DNA from: GWB2-37-7 sp942492835
GTDB taxonomy: Bacteria > Bacillota > Clostridia > Lutisporales > Lutisporaceae
Assembly (NCBI GenBank): GCA_942492835.1
Contig: OW818645.1
Span: forward strand, 744,001 to 808,000
Direction: 5' to 3'
DNA: 64,000 nucleotides
Position 1 is the stretch's first letter. The number at the start of each line of letters is the position of its first letter. Below the pieces are notes generated by a model that worked only from the letters and a program-made list of their open reading frames with translations, did no database searches and had not been told where the DNA came from. A program made the position numbers and the translations under genes. Below, one piece after another: positions 38,057-47,501 of this stretch.

Positions 38057-39826
38057 CTATTTCCTGATCCTTTGTAGCTCTTTGATTTCATTAAAAATTT
38101 CATTTGCTTTATCTTTCTCTCCTGTCTGAAAAAGCTCATTCATCTTAGAAGTTAGTTCTTGTATTCTTCTTTCTATTTTGGCTTTATTTATAATATCAAT
38201 GCTTGACTGTATTAAACTATCAAGTTCTTTTTCAGGCAGTTCATAGCTTAATATTTTTGCTGCCTTATTTTGCTTTTCTATACTATCAAGCCTACTTATT
38301 ATTTCTCCTGCGTTTAGGTTTTTTCCTTCTTTTATCTTATTAACGATTAATTGTGCAATTTCTCTATTTATGTTGATAATAAAGCTTTCAGGAGATAGTG
38401 TATTAAATATATTTTTTGCCTTCTCAGTGTTATACATACATATATTGAGAAGGTATATTTCTGCAATTAGTTCGACTTTATTAGGCTTTTCTTCTTTTTT
38501 CTTGATATTATCTACTTGATTTTTATTATTTCCACTTTTATGTTTTTCTTTCAGTCTGTTGAGCTCAGCATAGATAGCTTCTTCGCTTACTCGCATAATA
38601 TTGGAGTATTTCTTTATATATGCATCAATTTCCACGTTACTTTCCAAGTCCTTTAGAATCATTGAAAACTCCTTGGTAAATTTGATACGATCTTGTATAT
38701 TTTCTATATTTAAACCTTTTTTTGCATTTTCAATTTTATATTCCATAAATGAAATGCTCTTCTTTATTCTTTCTTCGAATGCCTTAGCGCCCTCTTTTCG
38801 TATATATTCGTCTGGATCCTTACCGGAAGGAATTGTGAGTACTTTGACAATACAACCTTCCTTTTCTAGTATAGCCAGCCCCTTAAGAGTGGCAGCCTGA
38901 CCGGCAATGTCTGCATCGTAAGCTATTATAATCTCGTTTGAAAATCTTTTAAGTAGTTTTGCCTGATTTTCTGTAAATGCGGTTCCTAGAGATGCTACTG
39001 CATTTATCACTCCATATTGATGAAGCGAGATGGCATCCATGTAGCCTTCTACAATAATAATATTTTCTATATTTTGTTGCTTCTTCACAAAATTCAGACC
39101 ATAGATATTTTCTCCCTTGTTAAATATAGGAGTCTCTGGAGAGTTAAGGTATTTGGGCTTTGAATCGTCCATAACTCTACCGCCAAAGGCTATTACATTT
39201 CCTTTTAAATCAATTATAGGAAACATTACTCTATTTCTAAATTTATCATAATACCCTCTGCTTTTTTCACTACTCGTTATTAGTCCTGCCTTTATCATTA
39301 GTTCTTGACTATAGCCTTTTTGTTTTAAATAATTTAGCAAGGTGTTCCAAGCATCTGAGGCAAAACCCAGTCCAAAAGATTTTATAGTGCTTTCATTTAA
39401 CCCTCTACCTAAGAGATAATTCATAGGAGCTGCTGATTTATTTAAATTGCTATAGAAGAATCTCGCTGTCTCTTGATTTATCTTATATATAGATTTATAT
39501 AAGTTAAGCTTGTTTAGTTCTTGCTCACTTTTGCTGTCATTAATTTCAATTTTGGCTCTATCTGCTAGAAATTTCACTGCCTCTACAAACTCAAGTTTCT
39601 CCATCTTTTGTATAAAGCTTATGACATTACCACCCACACCGCAGCCAAAACAGTTAAAAATCTGCTTGGTTGAAGAAACAGAAAAGGACGGTGACTTCTC
39701 TGAGTGAAATGGACATAGACATTTGTAGTTAGTCCCACTTTTTTTTAAAGCCATATACTCTGAAATAACGTCCACGATATCGTTTCTCTCTATTATCTCA
39801 GAAATCAACTGTTCTGAGAAATACAT
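38057..39826 (-). CDS. dnaG: DNA primase
   Basis: 589 residues. The N-terminal CHC2 zinc finger (CLCPFHSEKSPSFSVS and FNCFGCGVGGN), the RNA-polymerase core with TOPRIM motifs (IIVEGYMDAISL and IAYDADIAGQ) and a lysine/glutamate-rich C-terminal helicase-binding part are seen. It makes RNA primers at the replication fork. It is the first gene of the dnaG-rpoD unit. Confidence 0.97.
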   Translation of the reverse strand: MYFSEQLISEIIERNDIVDVISEYMALKKSGTNYKCLCPFHSEKSPSFSVSSTKQIFNCFGCGVGGNVISFIQKMEKLEFVEAVKFLADRAKIEINDSKSEQELNKLNLYKSIYKINQETARFFYSNLNKSAAPMNYLLGRGLNESTIKSFGLGFASDAWNTLLNYLKQKGYSQELMIKAGLITSSEKSRGYYDKFRNRVMFPIIDLKGNVIAFGGRVMDDSKPKYLNSPETPIFNKGENIYGLNFVKKQQNIENIIIVEGYMDAISLHQYGVINAVASLGTAFTENQAKLLKRFSNEIIIAYDADIAGQAATLKGLAILEKEGCIVKVLTIPSGKDPDEYIRKEGAKAFEERIKKSISFMEYKIENAKKGLNIENIQDRIKFTKEFSMILKDLESNVEIDAYIKKYSNIMRVSEEAIYAELNRLKEKHKSGNNKNQVDNIKKKEEKPNKVELIAEIYLLNICMYNTEKAKNIFNTLSPESFIININREIAQLIVNKIKEGKNLNAGEIISRLDSIEKQNKAAKILSYELPEKELDSLIQSSIDIINKAKIERRIQELTSKMNELFQTGEKDKANEIFNEIKELQRIRK

Positions 39827-39907
39827 TTATACTCCACCTTTATATTTTTTTGTCAATATATTTTAAACGATTATAACAAGAGTGCATAATATTATTCTCC
39901 AAATTTT

Positions 39908-40372
39908 TTAAATATCCTTCATTTTTTTTAAAATAACGTTTTCAAGTGCACCCTTAAATTTTAAATCGTCTTGTTTGCTTCGCTTTGAGGGACCTTTTAC
40001 TTTTCCCCCACCTCTTCTTATAACAGAAGATAGATATCTTTCAAAAAGTAACTTGTCAATATTTTCTGAATTAAATAGGCTGCCGCTAAAAGATATTGCA
40101 GCTGCCTTCTTTGATAATATTATAGAAGCCAGTCCGAAATCTCCTGTTATTACAATATCATCAGAATTCACTCTATTAATTATTGCCATATCCGCTGCCT
40201 GTGATACATTATCTACCATAATAATCTCTGCATTTTTACACTCTTCACTAAGGCGTAAATTGCCACTGTGACTTATGCTGAAAATAAATACAACTTTTAA
40301 TTGATATTTATCTGCAATAGTTATTACTGCTTGTTTTACAGGACAGGCATCTGCATCAACATATATCTTCAT
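39908..40372 (-). CDS. YaiI/YqxD family protein (UPF0178)
   Basis: 154 residues, with the family start MKIYVDADACPVKQAV, the central VITGDFGLAS and a C-terminal GGKVKGPSKRSKQD stretch. The fold is PIN-like, with an unproven nuclease role. The gene stands alone between dnaG and the dGTPase-like gene. Confidence 0.9.
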   Translation of the reverse strand: MKIYVDADACPVKQAVITIADKYQLKVVFIFSISHSGNLRLSEECKNAEIIMVDNVSQAADMAIINRVNSDDIVITGDFGLASIILSKKAAAISFSGSLFNSENIDKLLFERYLSSVIRRGGGKVKGPSKRSKQDDLKFKGALENVILKKMKDI

Positions 40373-40516
40373 AAATCCATCCTAAATATTACTCGTATTC
40401 TATACTAAGAAGATATGTTATGCATATTTGAATTTATATAAAATGTTTAATGCAAAACATATTGATGGTAGAGGTAACTTAATTCGACATTAAAACTAAT
40501 ATTCCTTCCAATTTCT

Positions 40517-41515
40517 TTATGTTTCCCATGAAAGTGGAACAAAAATATTTACAAAAGTATTAATTGCATAACGATCAGTCATTCCTGCAATATAATCGCA
40601 TGTCAATCTCTCGATTTTTTCTTGGTTTCTGTCGCTACTATTATAATGATGCATTTGATCTGGATGCTCTAAAAAATAATAATATAGCTCTCTCACCACA
40701 TTTTGCGCTTTTTTTTCCTCAAGCTTTGCCTTAGAGCCGACATAGACCTTGTCAAACATAAAGTTTCTAAGCTTATCTGTAGCGTATTCCACATTTTTGC
40801 TCATAATGATTTCATTTTTTCCCATGCTCTCATTTATTATATCGACTATCATTGTATTAATACGCTGTTTATGGCTAGGCCCTAATATTTCTATACATTC
40901 TCTAGGAATTGTATTAATATCAATAATCTCTGCTCTTATGGCATCATCTATATCATGGTTTATATAAGCTATTCTATCAGAAAGCTTAATTATCTTACCT
41001 TCTAATGTTTCAGCAGCATTAGCACCAGTATGGTGTATAATGCCATCTCTTACTTCATAAGTTAAGTTTAATCCATCACTTCGTTCTAGCTCCTCAACTA
41101 CTCTAAGACTCTGTTCATTGTGCCTAAAGCCACCCGGATGTAACTTGTCAAGTGCCGCTTCACCAGCATGTCCAAAAGGTGTGTGACCAAGATCATGTCC
41201 TAATGCAATAGCTTCTGTAAGGTCTTCATTTAGACGTAGTGCTCTTGCAATGGTCCTTGCAATCTGAGAAACCTCCAAAGTATGAGTCAATCTAGTTCTA
41301 TAATGATCCCCTTCTGGAGATATAAATACCTGAGTCTTATGCTTTAATCTTCTAAAGGCTTTTGAATGAATGATTCTATCCCTGTCTCGTTGAAAATCAG
41401 TTCTAATATTACATTGTTCCTCTTTAATTTTTCTGCCCTTTGTATCCTTGCTGAAAGTTGCATATTTTGACAGGGTTTCAACTTCTATTGTTTCTGTAAT
41501 TTCTCTTATATTCAT
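40517..41515 (-). CDS. dGTPase-like HD-domain phosphohydrolase
   Basis: 332 residues. HD-superfamily metal ligands appear in RLTHTLEVSQIARTIAR and ALGHDLGHTPFGHAGE; the N-terminal FRRLKHKTQVF is typical of deoxyguanosinetriphosphate triphosphohydrolase-like proteins. It probably trims dNTP pools. AGAGGTG precedes the ATG. Confidence 0.93.
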   Translation of the reverse strand: MNIREITETIEVETLSKYATFSKDTKGRKIKEEQCNIRTDFQRDRDRIIHSKAFRRLKHKTQVFISPEGDHYRTRLTHTLEVSQIARTIARALRLNEDLTEAIALGHDLGHTPFGHAGEAALDKLHPGGFRHNEQSLRVVEELERSDGLNLTYEVRDGIIHHTGANAAETLEGKIIKLSDRIAYINHDIDDAIRAEIIDINTIPRECIEILGPSHKQRINTMIVDIINESMGKNEIIMSKNVEYATDKLRNFMFDKVYVGSKAKLEEKKAQNVVRELYYYFLEHPDQMHHYNSSDRNQEKIERLTCDYIAGMTDRYAINTFVNIFVPLSWET

Positions 41516-41689
41516 TTGTTATCACCTCTTAAAGTAAAAAACTTTATGCATATATAGATATACAACATTTGAACAAATTATCCTTTATTTTAAAAAAATA
41601 TCGAAGAAACGCCACCTACTTACTAATCATTTACATTTATACTAGTTTATTACATACAATCCACTAATGTATATTTATACTTTTTTGTG

Positions 41690-41722
41690 CAAATAAAAAA
41701 AGATCCACCATATGGTGAATCC
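41690..41722 (-). terminator. Intrinsic terminator of the ArsR-type gene
   Basis: Minus-strand GATTCACCAT/ATGGTGGATC stem followed by TTTTTTTATT, immediately after the stop codon. Confidence 0.8.
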
Positions 41723-41728
41723 TAAGTA

Positions 41729-42754
41729 CTATTCTAAATCAAAAAAATATTTATTAAGGTCTTCTATAACCTTTTTTAATTTTTCTTTATCTGCATAAAA
41801 ATATTTTATATTCCTTACCTTTTCTTCTCTTACGAAGCCTGCTTGCTTTAAAATATCAAGATGGTGAGATACTGTAGGAGTAGAAATCCCTACTACATCG
41901 GCAATTGCCTTTCCATAGCTCTTGTTGTTAATCAAAATCTTTAGTATTTCTAGTCTTGACTTATCATCTATTACCTTTATTGTATTAAATACTTCATCAA
42001 TAATTGCTTGTTTCTTATCTCTTGTTATTCTGCTGTCAAAAACCACATATAGCTTATCACCTGAAAAAACTCTTATAAATCTTGGAGATACGAAATATGA
42101 AGGAATAATGTTGTACTCCCTAAAGCCTGCAAAAAATTTCCTCGGTTTACCAGATATTTTCTCCAGTATACCGTCTATTGTATCCTTACCAAGATAGTTA
42201 TTTATATATTCTATGCCTATATCAGATTTATCTTTGATGCTCTCCAGCTTCTGTTGAAAGCCACCTTTTACTATAGTGTTCAGTAAGTGAATTGTCTTTT
42301 CCTTTATATATTCATGGTTTTGGAAAAAGTCCATAAGCTGATTATCATCAATCAACCACTTAATTTTTTCTTGAATCTTATATCTTTCCTTTACCTCTAC
42401 AAAGGCTTTACTAATTTTAGATTTTTCTATCTCTTCATTTAATATATAATAGAAAAAGTCTAGCACATCACTATTTTGAATGTGTGTTAAAAAAGCATTA
42501 ATGTCTTCTAGCTCGCCACTATCCAATACAAAGTTAAGAAGCTCAATACCCCCGGCTGGAAACAGCTTTATTATTTCAAGTGCCTCTTTGTCTTGTGTAT
42601 CTATCTTTGAATGCATTTCCTCTGCCCATTTCAGCTCAAATTGATGATGTTCGGCATCTGTCAGTAGATGCACAGCGCATATAAGTTCTATTACAGGCGA
42701 ATGAAATGTATTTATAATTGGTTCGTTGTTTTCCCCGTATATCTCCATTGGCAT
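41729..42754 (-). CDS. ArsR-family transcriptional regulator with large N-terminal domain
   Basis: 341 residues from the ATG at 42754 (AAAGGGG 8 nt upstream; an in-frame GTG 9 nt earlier overlaps the site). The winged helix-turn-helix is at the C terminus, about residues 265-340 (LEILKILINNKSYGKAIAD, STPTVSHHLDILKQAGFVRE), preceded by about 260 residues of mostly helical sequence I do not recognise. Classical ArsR proteins are about 100 residues. There is no cysteine metal motif. It is a single-gene unit with its own terminator; the target is unknown. Confidence 0.85.
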   Translation of the reverse strand: MPMEIYGENNEPIINTFHSPVIELICAVHLLTDAEHHQFELKWAEEMHSKIDTQDKEALEIIKLFPAGGIELLNFVLDSGELEDINAFLTHIQNSDVLDFFYYILNEEIEKSKISKAFVEVKERYKIQEKIKWLIDDNQLMDFFQNHEYIKEKTIHLLNTIVKGGFQQKLESIKDKSDIGIEYINNYLGKDTIDGILEKISGKPRKFFAGFREYNIIPSYFVSPRFIRVFSGDKLYVVFDSRITRDKKQAIIDEVFNTIKVIDDKSRLEILKILINNKSYGKAIADVVGISTPTVSHHLDILKQAGFVREEKVRNIKYFYADKEKLKKVIEDLNKYFFDLE

Positions 42755-42817
42755 TTGCAACACCCCTTTATGATATTATATATTTTATGCACACATCATT
42801 TCAAGTACAATAAATGT

Positions 42818-43540
42818 TTAATGCTTAGTGAGCAGCTCTAATTCTTCTACCGTAATCTCCCTATACTCCCCCAGCTGAAGGCTTTCATCTAATTTCAAGT
42901 CCCCCATGGCAATACGTTTTAGATATACGACCTTTTTTTCTACTGCTTCAAACATACGCTTTATTTGATGATATTTACCTTCATATATAATTATCTCAAC
43001 CTGTGAAATTTCTCCTTGTACTAAAACCTTAAGTTGTGCTGGTAGTGTTTTATAGTCATCCTCTAGTATAACCCCCTGGTGAAATGCTAAAACATCTTCT
43101 TCTCCTACCCTACCTTCAACATGTGCAAAATAAGTCTTTGCTACATGCTTTTTCGGCGATAATAACTTATGAGCCAACTGTCCATCATTTGTAAGCAGCA
43201 ATAATCCCTCTGTGTCTTTATCTAGTCTACCTACAGGTGCAGGGTTAAATGCTCTGTACTCATCCTTCAAAAGCTCTACTACAGTATCTTCTCTTTTATC
43301 CTCAGTGGCTGATATAACACCTTGAGGTTTGTTCATCATTATATATATGTACTGGCGATACAGGAGTTCCTTGCCACTTACTTTTATTTTTTGAGTCTCA
43401 GTCTCCACTAGAAAACCAGTATCCCTTATAATTGCCCCTTCAACTTCAACTGCCCCTGATTTTATTATTTCTTTTACTTCTTTTCTGGTTCCATATCCCA
43501 AATTGGCAAGTATTTTATCTATCCTTTGCTTTTTATTCAT
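42818..43540 (-). CDS. Ribosomal small-subunit pseudouridine synthase (RsuA/RluB family)
   Basis: 240 residues from the ATG at 43540, 5 nt after GGAGG; the in-frame ATG 12 nt upstream overlaps that site. An S4 RNA-binding domain (RIDKILANLGYGTRKEVKE) is followed by the catalytic motif GRLDKDTEGLLLLTNDG, with the catalytic Asp in RLD. Relatives modify U516 of 16S rRNA or 23S positions. Confidence 0.92.
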   Translation of the reverse strand: MNKKQRIDKILANLGYGTRKEVKEIIKSGAVEVEGAIIRDTGFLVETETQKIKVSGKELLYRQYIYIMMNKPQGVISATEDKREDTVVELLKDEYRAFNPAPVGRLDKDTEGLLLLTNDGQLAHKLLSPKKHVAKTYFAHVEGRVGEEDVLAFHQGVILEDDYKTLPAQLKVLVQGEISQVEIIIYEGKYHQIKRMFEAVEKKVVYLKRIAMGDLKLDESLQLGEYREITVEELELLTKH

Positions 43541-43621
43541 AACATCCTCCATTAATATCCATAATTTCTTAATAATCCTAGTATCACATTTTCAATAGTA
43601 TTATTATACTACAAGATATAT

Positions 43622-43663
43622 ATATCACACTAAACAATTTACATTTATAAAATAATATGATAT
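43622..43663. repeat. 42-nt palindromic intergenic element, copy 2
   Basis: Arms ATATCACACTA and TAATATGATAT flank a 20-nt core that differs from the other copies at one base. The two arm mismatches would be G-U pairs in a minus-strand RNA. It lies in the divergent gap between the pseudouridine synthase and alcohol dehydrogenase genes. Confidence 0.8.
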
Positions 43664-43814
43664 ATATTTCATTGATTGAGTAAAATACATGAAATTAACT
43701 TAAAAAGTAGGGTTTTCTAATTATTATTACTTTGTTAGAATAATACTATAGAAAGAAATAATATATTTTTGAGAGTAAGAGAAACTATAGTAAATTTAAC
43801 CTATGGAGGTAGCA

Positions 43815-44936
43815 ATGAATTTGACTTACAATAGTCCTGTAGAAATAGTATTTGGCAGTCATAAACTAAATGATCTATATAATATACTTAAAGATAGCAG
43901 CTTAAGTAATGGTATGCTGGTATGTGACCCATATTTTATTAATACTGGCCTGGCAAATAAGGTGATGCATTATTCTAAAGGACTTCTTACAGATATTTTC
44001 TTTGATATAAAACCTAATCCTACCATAAACAGTGTAGATAAGTGCGCCGATGTGATTAGACGCAAGGATATAAAATTTCTTGCCGCTATAGGCGGGGGCA
44101 GTGCTTTAGACTGTGCTAAGGCAGCTGCCAGTGTATGTAAAACGCAGCTGTCCATAGTTCATTTTCATAGTGGCGATCGTTACTTCACAAATTCCCATAT
44201 TCCAGTTATCGCTATACCTACTACAGCTGGAACAGGTAGCGAAGTATCCAACGAAGCTGTATTGACAGATCCTATCAGAGGTATAAAGTCACCAATTGTA
44301 TGTGATAATTTTTACCCAGCTATAGCTATAGTTGACCCTGTGTTAACTCTTTCGCTACCCAAAAAAGCAACTGCCTCTACAGGATTTGATGCTCTTGCTC
44401 ATGCCTTAGAAGCATTCTGGAGCAGATATCATAAGCCTGCCAGTGATGAGCTTGCTACACAAGCTGCGAAGCTAATATTTGAAAATCTTTATAAAGCCTA
44501 TGAGGATGGTACTGACTTAGAAGTTAGAGAAAAAATGAGTGAAGCTAGTATTTTGGCAGGATTAGCTGTTAATATATCAAGTACTACTGCAAGCCATGCT
44601 TGCTCTTACCCACTTACCTATCTATACAATATGAGGCATGGTGAGGCTTGTGCTTTTACTCTAGATTCATTTCTGAGAATTAATTTAGATACAGAATATG
44701 ACAGACTTTATCAGTTTGCAAAGGAAATAGATTTTAAGGATGCATATGATATGGCAGACGAAATAGCTAAAATGAAAGTAAGTTTGGGAATTAACAGCAC
44801 ACTAAAGGAAGCAGGTATAGATGCAAGTGAGATTGACAACCTGTCCATCCTAAGTATGCAACCTGATATGATAAATAATCCAATATTTATAAGCATAGAA
44901 AAACTAATAGAAATGTATCATTCATTAAATAAGTAA
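43815..44936 (+). CDS. Iron-containing alcohol dehydrogenase
   Basis: 373 residues from the ATG at 43815 (GGAGG 5 nt upstream; an ATG 12 nt earlier overlaps the site). The Rossmann part has AAIGGGSALDCAKA and IPTTAGTGSEVS. Metal ligands are in STGFDALAHALEAF, TTASHACSYPLT and MRHGEAC. The substrate is not defined by sequence. It is monocistronic with a strong terminator. Confidence 0.92.
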   Translation: MNLTYNSPVEIVFGSHKLNDLYNILKDSSLSNGMLVCDPYFINTGLANKVMHYSKGLLTDIFFDIKPNPTINSVDKCADVIRRKDIKFLAAIGGGSALDCAKAAASVCKTQLSIVHFHSGDRYFTNSHIPVIAIPTTAGTGSEVSNEAVLTDPIRGIKSPIVCDNFYPAIAIVDPVLTLSLPKKATASTGFDALAHALEAFWSRYHKPASDELATQAAKLIFENLYKAYEDGTDLEVREKMSEASILAGLAVNISSTTASHACSYPLTYLYNMRHGEACAFTLDSFLRINLDTEYDRLYQFAKEIDFKDAYDMADEIAKMKVSLGINSTLKEAGIDASEIDNLSILSMQPDMINNPIFISIEKLIEMYHSLNK

Positions 44937-44963
44937 ACAATTATAAAACTTTTAAATAAAGCT

Positions 44964-44998
44964 AAAAGGTATGCTATTCAAATATTGGCATACCTTTT
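44964..44998. terminator. Bidirectional intrinsic terminator
   Basis: AAAAGGTATGC and GCATACCTTTT make a perfect 11-bp stem with a 13-nt loop between the convergent alcohol dehydrogenase and mscL genes. T-rich sequence follows on both sides. Confidence 0.85.
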
Positions 44999-45008
44999 AT
45001 TCTATTCT

Positions 45009-45446
45009 TTATTTATCTAACTCAGCAGTACAATGTGGACATCTTCTTGCATCTTTATGGATTTCACTAAAGCAATAGTTGCATGTTTTAGTCATAACTG
45101 GTGCTGGTGTTTCCTTTTTCTTAGTAAAACGGTTTATTTGTTTTACGACTATAAATATTGAAAAAGCAATGATCAAGAAATCAACTACATTATTTAGGAA
45201 CAATCCATAATTTAAAGTCGCAACTCCAGCCTCTTTTGCAGCCTCTATAGTATTAAAGTTTCCATCTCCTAAAGTTATAAATAGATTTCGATAATCGTTA
45301 TCCCCAAGTAATAAACTTAACAAAGGCATAATAATGTCGCTAACAAAGGATGATACAATTTTTCCAAAGGCTCCACCAATTATAACACCAACTGCTAAAT
45401 CAACTACATTTCCCTTTAATGCAAAAGCTTTAAATTCCTTTAACAT
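45009..45446 (-). CDS. mscL: Large-conductance mechanosensitive channel with C-terminal zinc ribbon
   Basis: 145 residues. The MscL start (GNVVDLAVGVIIGGAFGKIV), two membrane helices and a periplasmic-type loop are present. After the second helix and a basic segment comes a C-terminal CxxC pair, CNYC and CPHC, in a short zinc-ribbon-like tail. The channel releases solutes on hypo-osmotic shock. A strong GGGG-rich ribosome site precedes the ATG. Confidence 0.95.
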   Translation of the reverse strand: MLKEFKAFALKGNVVDLAVGVIIGGAFGKIVSSFVSDIIMPLLSLLLGDNDYRNLFITLGDGNFNTIEAAKEAGVATLNYGLFLNNVVDFLIIAFSIFIVVKQINRFTKKKETPAPVMTKTCNYCFSEIHKDARRCPHCTAELDK

Positions 45447-45460
45447 AAAAGCCCCCCAAT

Positions 45461-46402
45461 TTATCTTTTCTTGCTTATTACTTCTTTTGCTGCTGCTACT
45501 ATATCTTCTGCAGTCATATGATATTTCTTTTTAAGAAAATCTACCTTTCCAACTTCACCAAAGTGATCCTGTATACCGATTGCTTTCAAAGGTACAGGAC
45601 ATTCTTCTATAAGTACTTCTGCTACTGCACTCTTTAGACCACCTATTATGTTGTGGTTTTCACAAGTAACAACTGCTCCTGTCTTTCTTGCTGATTTTAT
45701 TACAGCTTCTCTATCTATTGGCTTTATAGTATGTATGTTAATTAACTCAGCTTCTATACCTTCAGCTTTTAACATATCTACAGCCTTAATTGACTCTGTT
45801 ACCATTATTCCTGATGCAAACAATGTAACATCCTTACCCTCTCTCACAATGTCTGCCTTAAATAAGTCAAATTTATAATCATCTCCAAATACCGCAGGAG
45901 TAGACTTTCTAAACATTCTTATATATACTACACCTTCATAGTCAACAATTTGTGGTAATGCTTGTGCAAGCTGAATATTATCCACTGGCTCAAATATTAC
46001 CATGTCTGGAATACTTCTAAGTACTCCAATATCCTCCATGCTCATATGTGTAGCACCATTTAACTCAGCTGATATTCCAGGATCTGTACCTACGATCTTT
46101 ACATTTCTCTTTGCATATGTAATTGATATTGCTATTTGATCACATATTCTTCTTGTTGCAAAGGGTGTAAAGGTTGTTACAAAAGGCACAAAGCCATAAG
46201 CTGCCATTCCTGCTGCTATACTTGTTGCATTTGCTTCAGCAATACCTACATCAAAGGCTCTGTCAGGAAATTTATCACGAAGCTTCATCGTTCCGTTAGC
46301 CTTTGCAAGGTCAGCGTCGATAACTACAATTCTTTCATCCGTACCCATCATTTCTTCTATAATACTTCCAAAGACTTGTCGCATTTCTTTATTTTCATAC
46401 AT
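45461..46402 (-). CDS. Transketolase, C-terminal subunit
   Basis: 313 residues from the ATG at 46402 (AGGAGG spaced 8 nt; an upstream GTG overlaps the site). It contains the pyrimidine-binding domain (FVTTFTPFATRRICDQI) and the C-terminal domain of transketolase/DXS-like enzymes (VTCENHNIIGGLKSAV). With the gene upstream it forms a two-subunit transketolase, common in Clostridia, for the non-oxidative pentose phosphate pathway. Confidence 0.95.
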   Translation of the reverse strand: MYENKEMRQVFGSIIEEMMGTDERIVVIDADLAKANGTMKLRDKFPDRAFDVGIAEANATSIAAGMAAYGFVPFVTTFTPFATRRICDQIAISITYAKRNVKIVGTDPGISAELNGATHMSMEDIGVLRSIPDMVIFEPVDNIQLAQALPQIVDYEGVVYIRMFRKSTPAVFGDDYKFDLFKADIVREGKDVTLFASGIMVTESIKAVDMLKAEGIEAELINIHTIKPIDREAVIKSARKTGAVVTCENHNIIGGLKSAVAEVLIEECPVPLKAIGIQDHFGEVGKVDFLKKKYHMTAEDIVAAAKEVISKKR

Positions 46403-46414
46403 AATTGCCACCTC

Positions 46415-47236
46415 CTACTTTAACTCTTCAAGTGCTCTTAGTCTATCTTCATTACTAACGGGCATGCTATGATTTGCTGCCCCCATAGCTTCTATAAAAG
46501 CTACTCCCTTGCCTTTAACTGTGTTCAATATTATCATAGAAGGCTTATCTGAAACCTTCTTTGCTTGTAATATAGCATTATATATTTCAGCTACATCATG
46601 TCCATCAATGCTTTGTACACTCCAGCCAAAAGCAGTCCATTTATCTACCATAGGAGCTACTCTCATTATGTTATCTGTATTACCATCAATCTGCATTCCG
46701 TTATTATCTACAAAAGCAATCAGGTTATTTAACTTAAACTGAGCTGCTGCCATCGCTGCTTCCCATACCTGACCTTCTTGACTTTCTCCATCGCCAATTA
46801 TGCTGTATATGTATGCATTATCCTTCTTTATTTTAGATGCTTTAGCCATGCCAACTGCACAGGATATCCCCTGTCCTAACGAACCTGCTGTCATGTCAAT
46901 CCCTGGTGTCTTTAGCATATCGCAATGACTAGGAAGGTTTGTTTCAGGCTTATTAAGAGTATCAAGCTCTGCTACATCAAAATATCCTCTGTCAGCCAAA
47001 ACTGCATATAGAGCTGGACCAGCATGACCCTTTGAAAGTACAAATCTATCTCTGCCCTCCATCTTTGGATCTGCTGGATTGATATTCATTTCCTTATAGT
47101 AAAGTACTACAAGTGCTTCTACTACTGATAAGCTTCCGCCTACGTGACCGACACCTAATTTACCTATTTCATCAATAATCAAGCGGCGTATGTGACGGCT
47201 TTTGTTCTGTAAACTAACAACTTCTGTTTTATCCAT
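46415..47236 (-). CDS. Transketolase, N-terminal subunit
   Basis: 273 residues with the thiamine-diphosphate-binding motif IIGDGESQEGQVWEAAMAAA and the substrate-site GHVGGSLSVVEAL and SKGHAGPALYA. GGAGG precedes the ATG. It ends 12 bp before the C-terminal subunit gene, giving a stoichiometric pair. Confidence 0.95.
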   Translation of the reverse strand: MDKTEVVSLQNKSRHIRRLIIDEIGKLGVGHVGGSLSVVEALVVLYYKEMNINPADPKMEGRDRFVLSKGHAGPALYAVLADRGYFDVAELDTLNKPETNLPSHCDMLKTPGIDMTAGSLGQGISCAVGMAKASKIKKDNAYIYSIIGDGESQEGQVWEAAMAAAQFKLNNLIAFVDNNGMQIDGNTDNIMRVAPMVDKWTAFGWSVQSIDGHDVAEIYNAILQAKKVSDKPSMIILNTVKGKGVAFIEAMGAANHSMPVSNEDRLRALEELK

Positions 47237-47414
47237 GAAAACTTCCTCCTTATTTAAAAATATCTAATATACTATCGTGCCTATGTATTCATACATATAT
47301 AAAATATAACATTTTAGTATTATATGCAAATATTATTATACTATATATTTCGCATATTAACCTGTGAACTTTGCATTTGAACACATAAATAACACTGTTT
47401 TACTTATAACTTTA

Positions 47415-47447
47415 ATTGTCAACCTATGTTAATATATAGTTGACAAT
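47415..47447 (+). promoter_or_regulatory. BirA-type biotin operator
   Basis: ATTGTCAAC and GTTGACAAT form perfect 9-bp arms 15 bp apart, matching the layout of BirA repressor sites. It overlaps the -35 of the bioY promoter. No birA gene is in the window. Confidence 0.8.
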
Positions 47448-47469
47448 AGCTATTTTATATGTTTATAAT
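47440..47469 (+). promoter_or_regulatory. bioY promoter
   Basis: TTGACA, 18-bp spacer, TATAAT. The -35 lies in the right arm of the BirA-type operator, so bound repressor would block it. Confidence 0.8.
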
Positions 47470-47501
47470 TATAGAGTAATTTAATAAAGGGGGATTATAA
47501 A

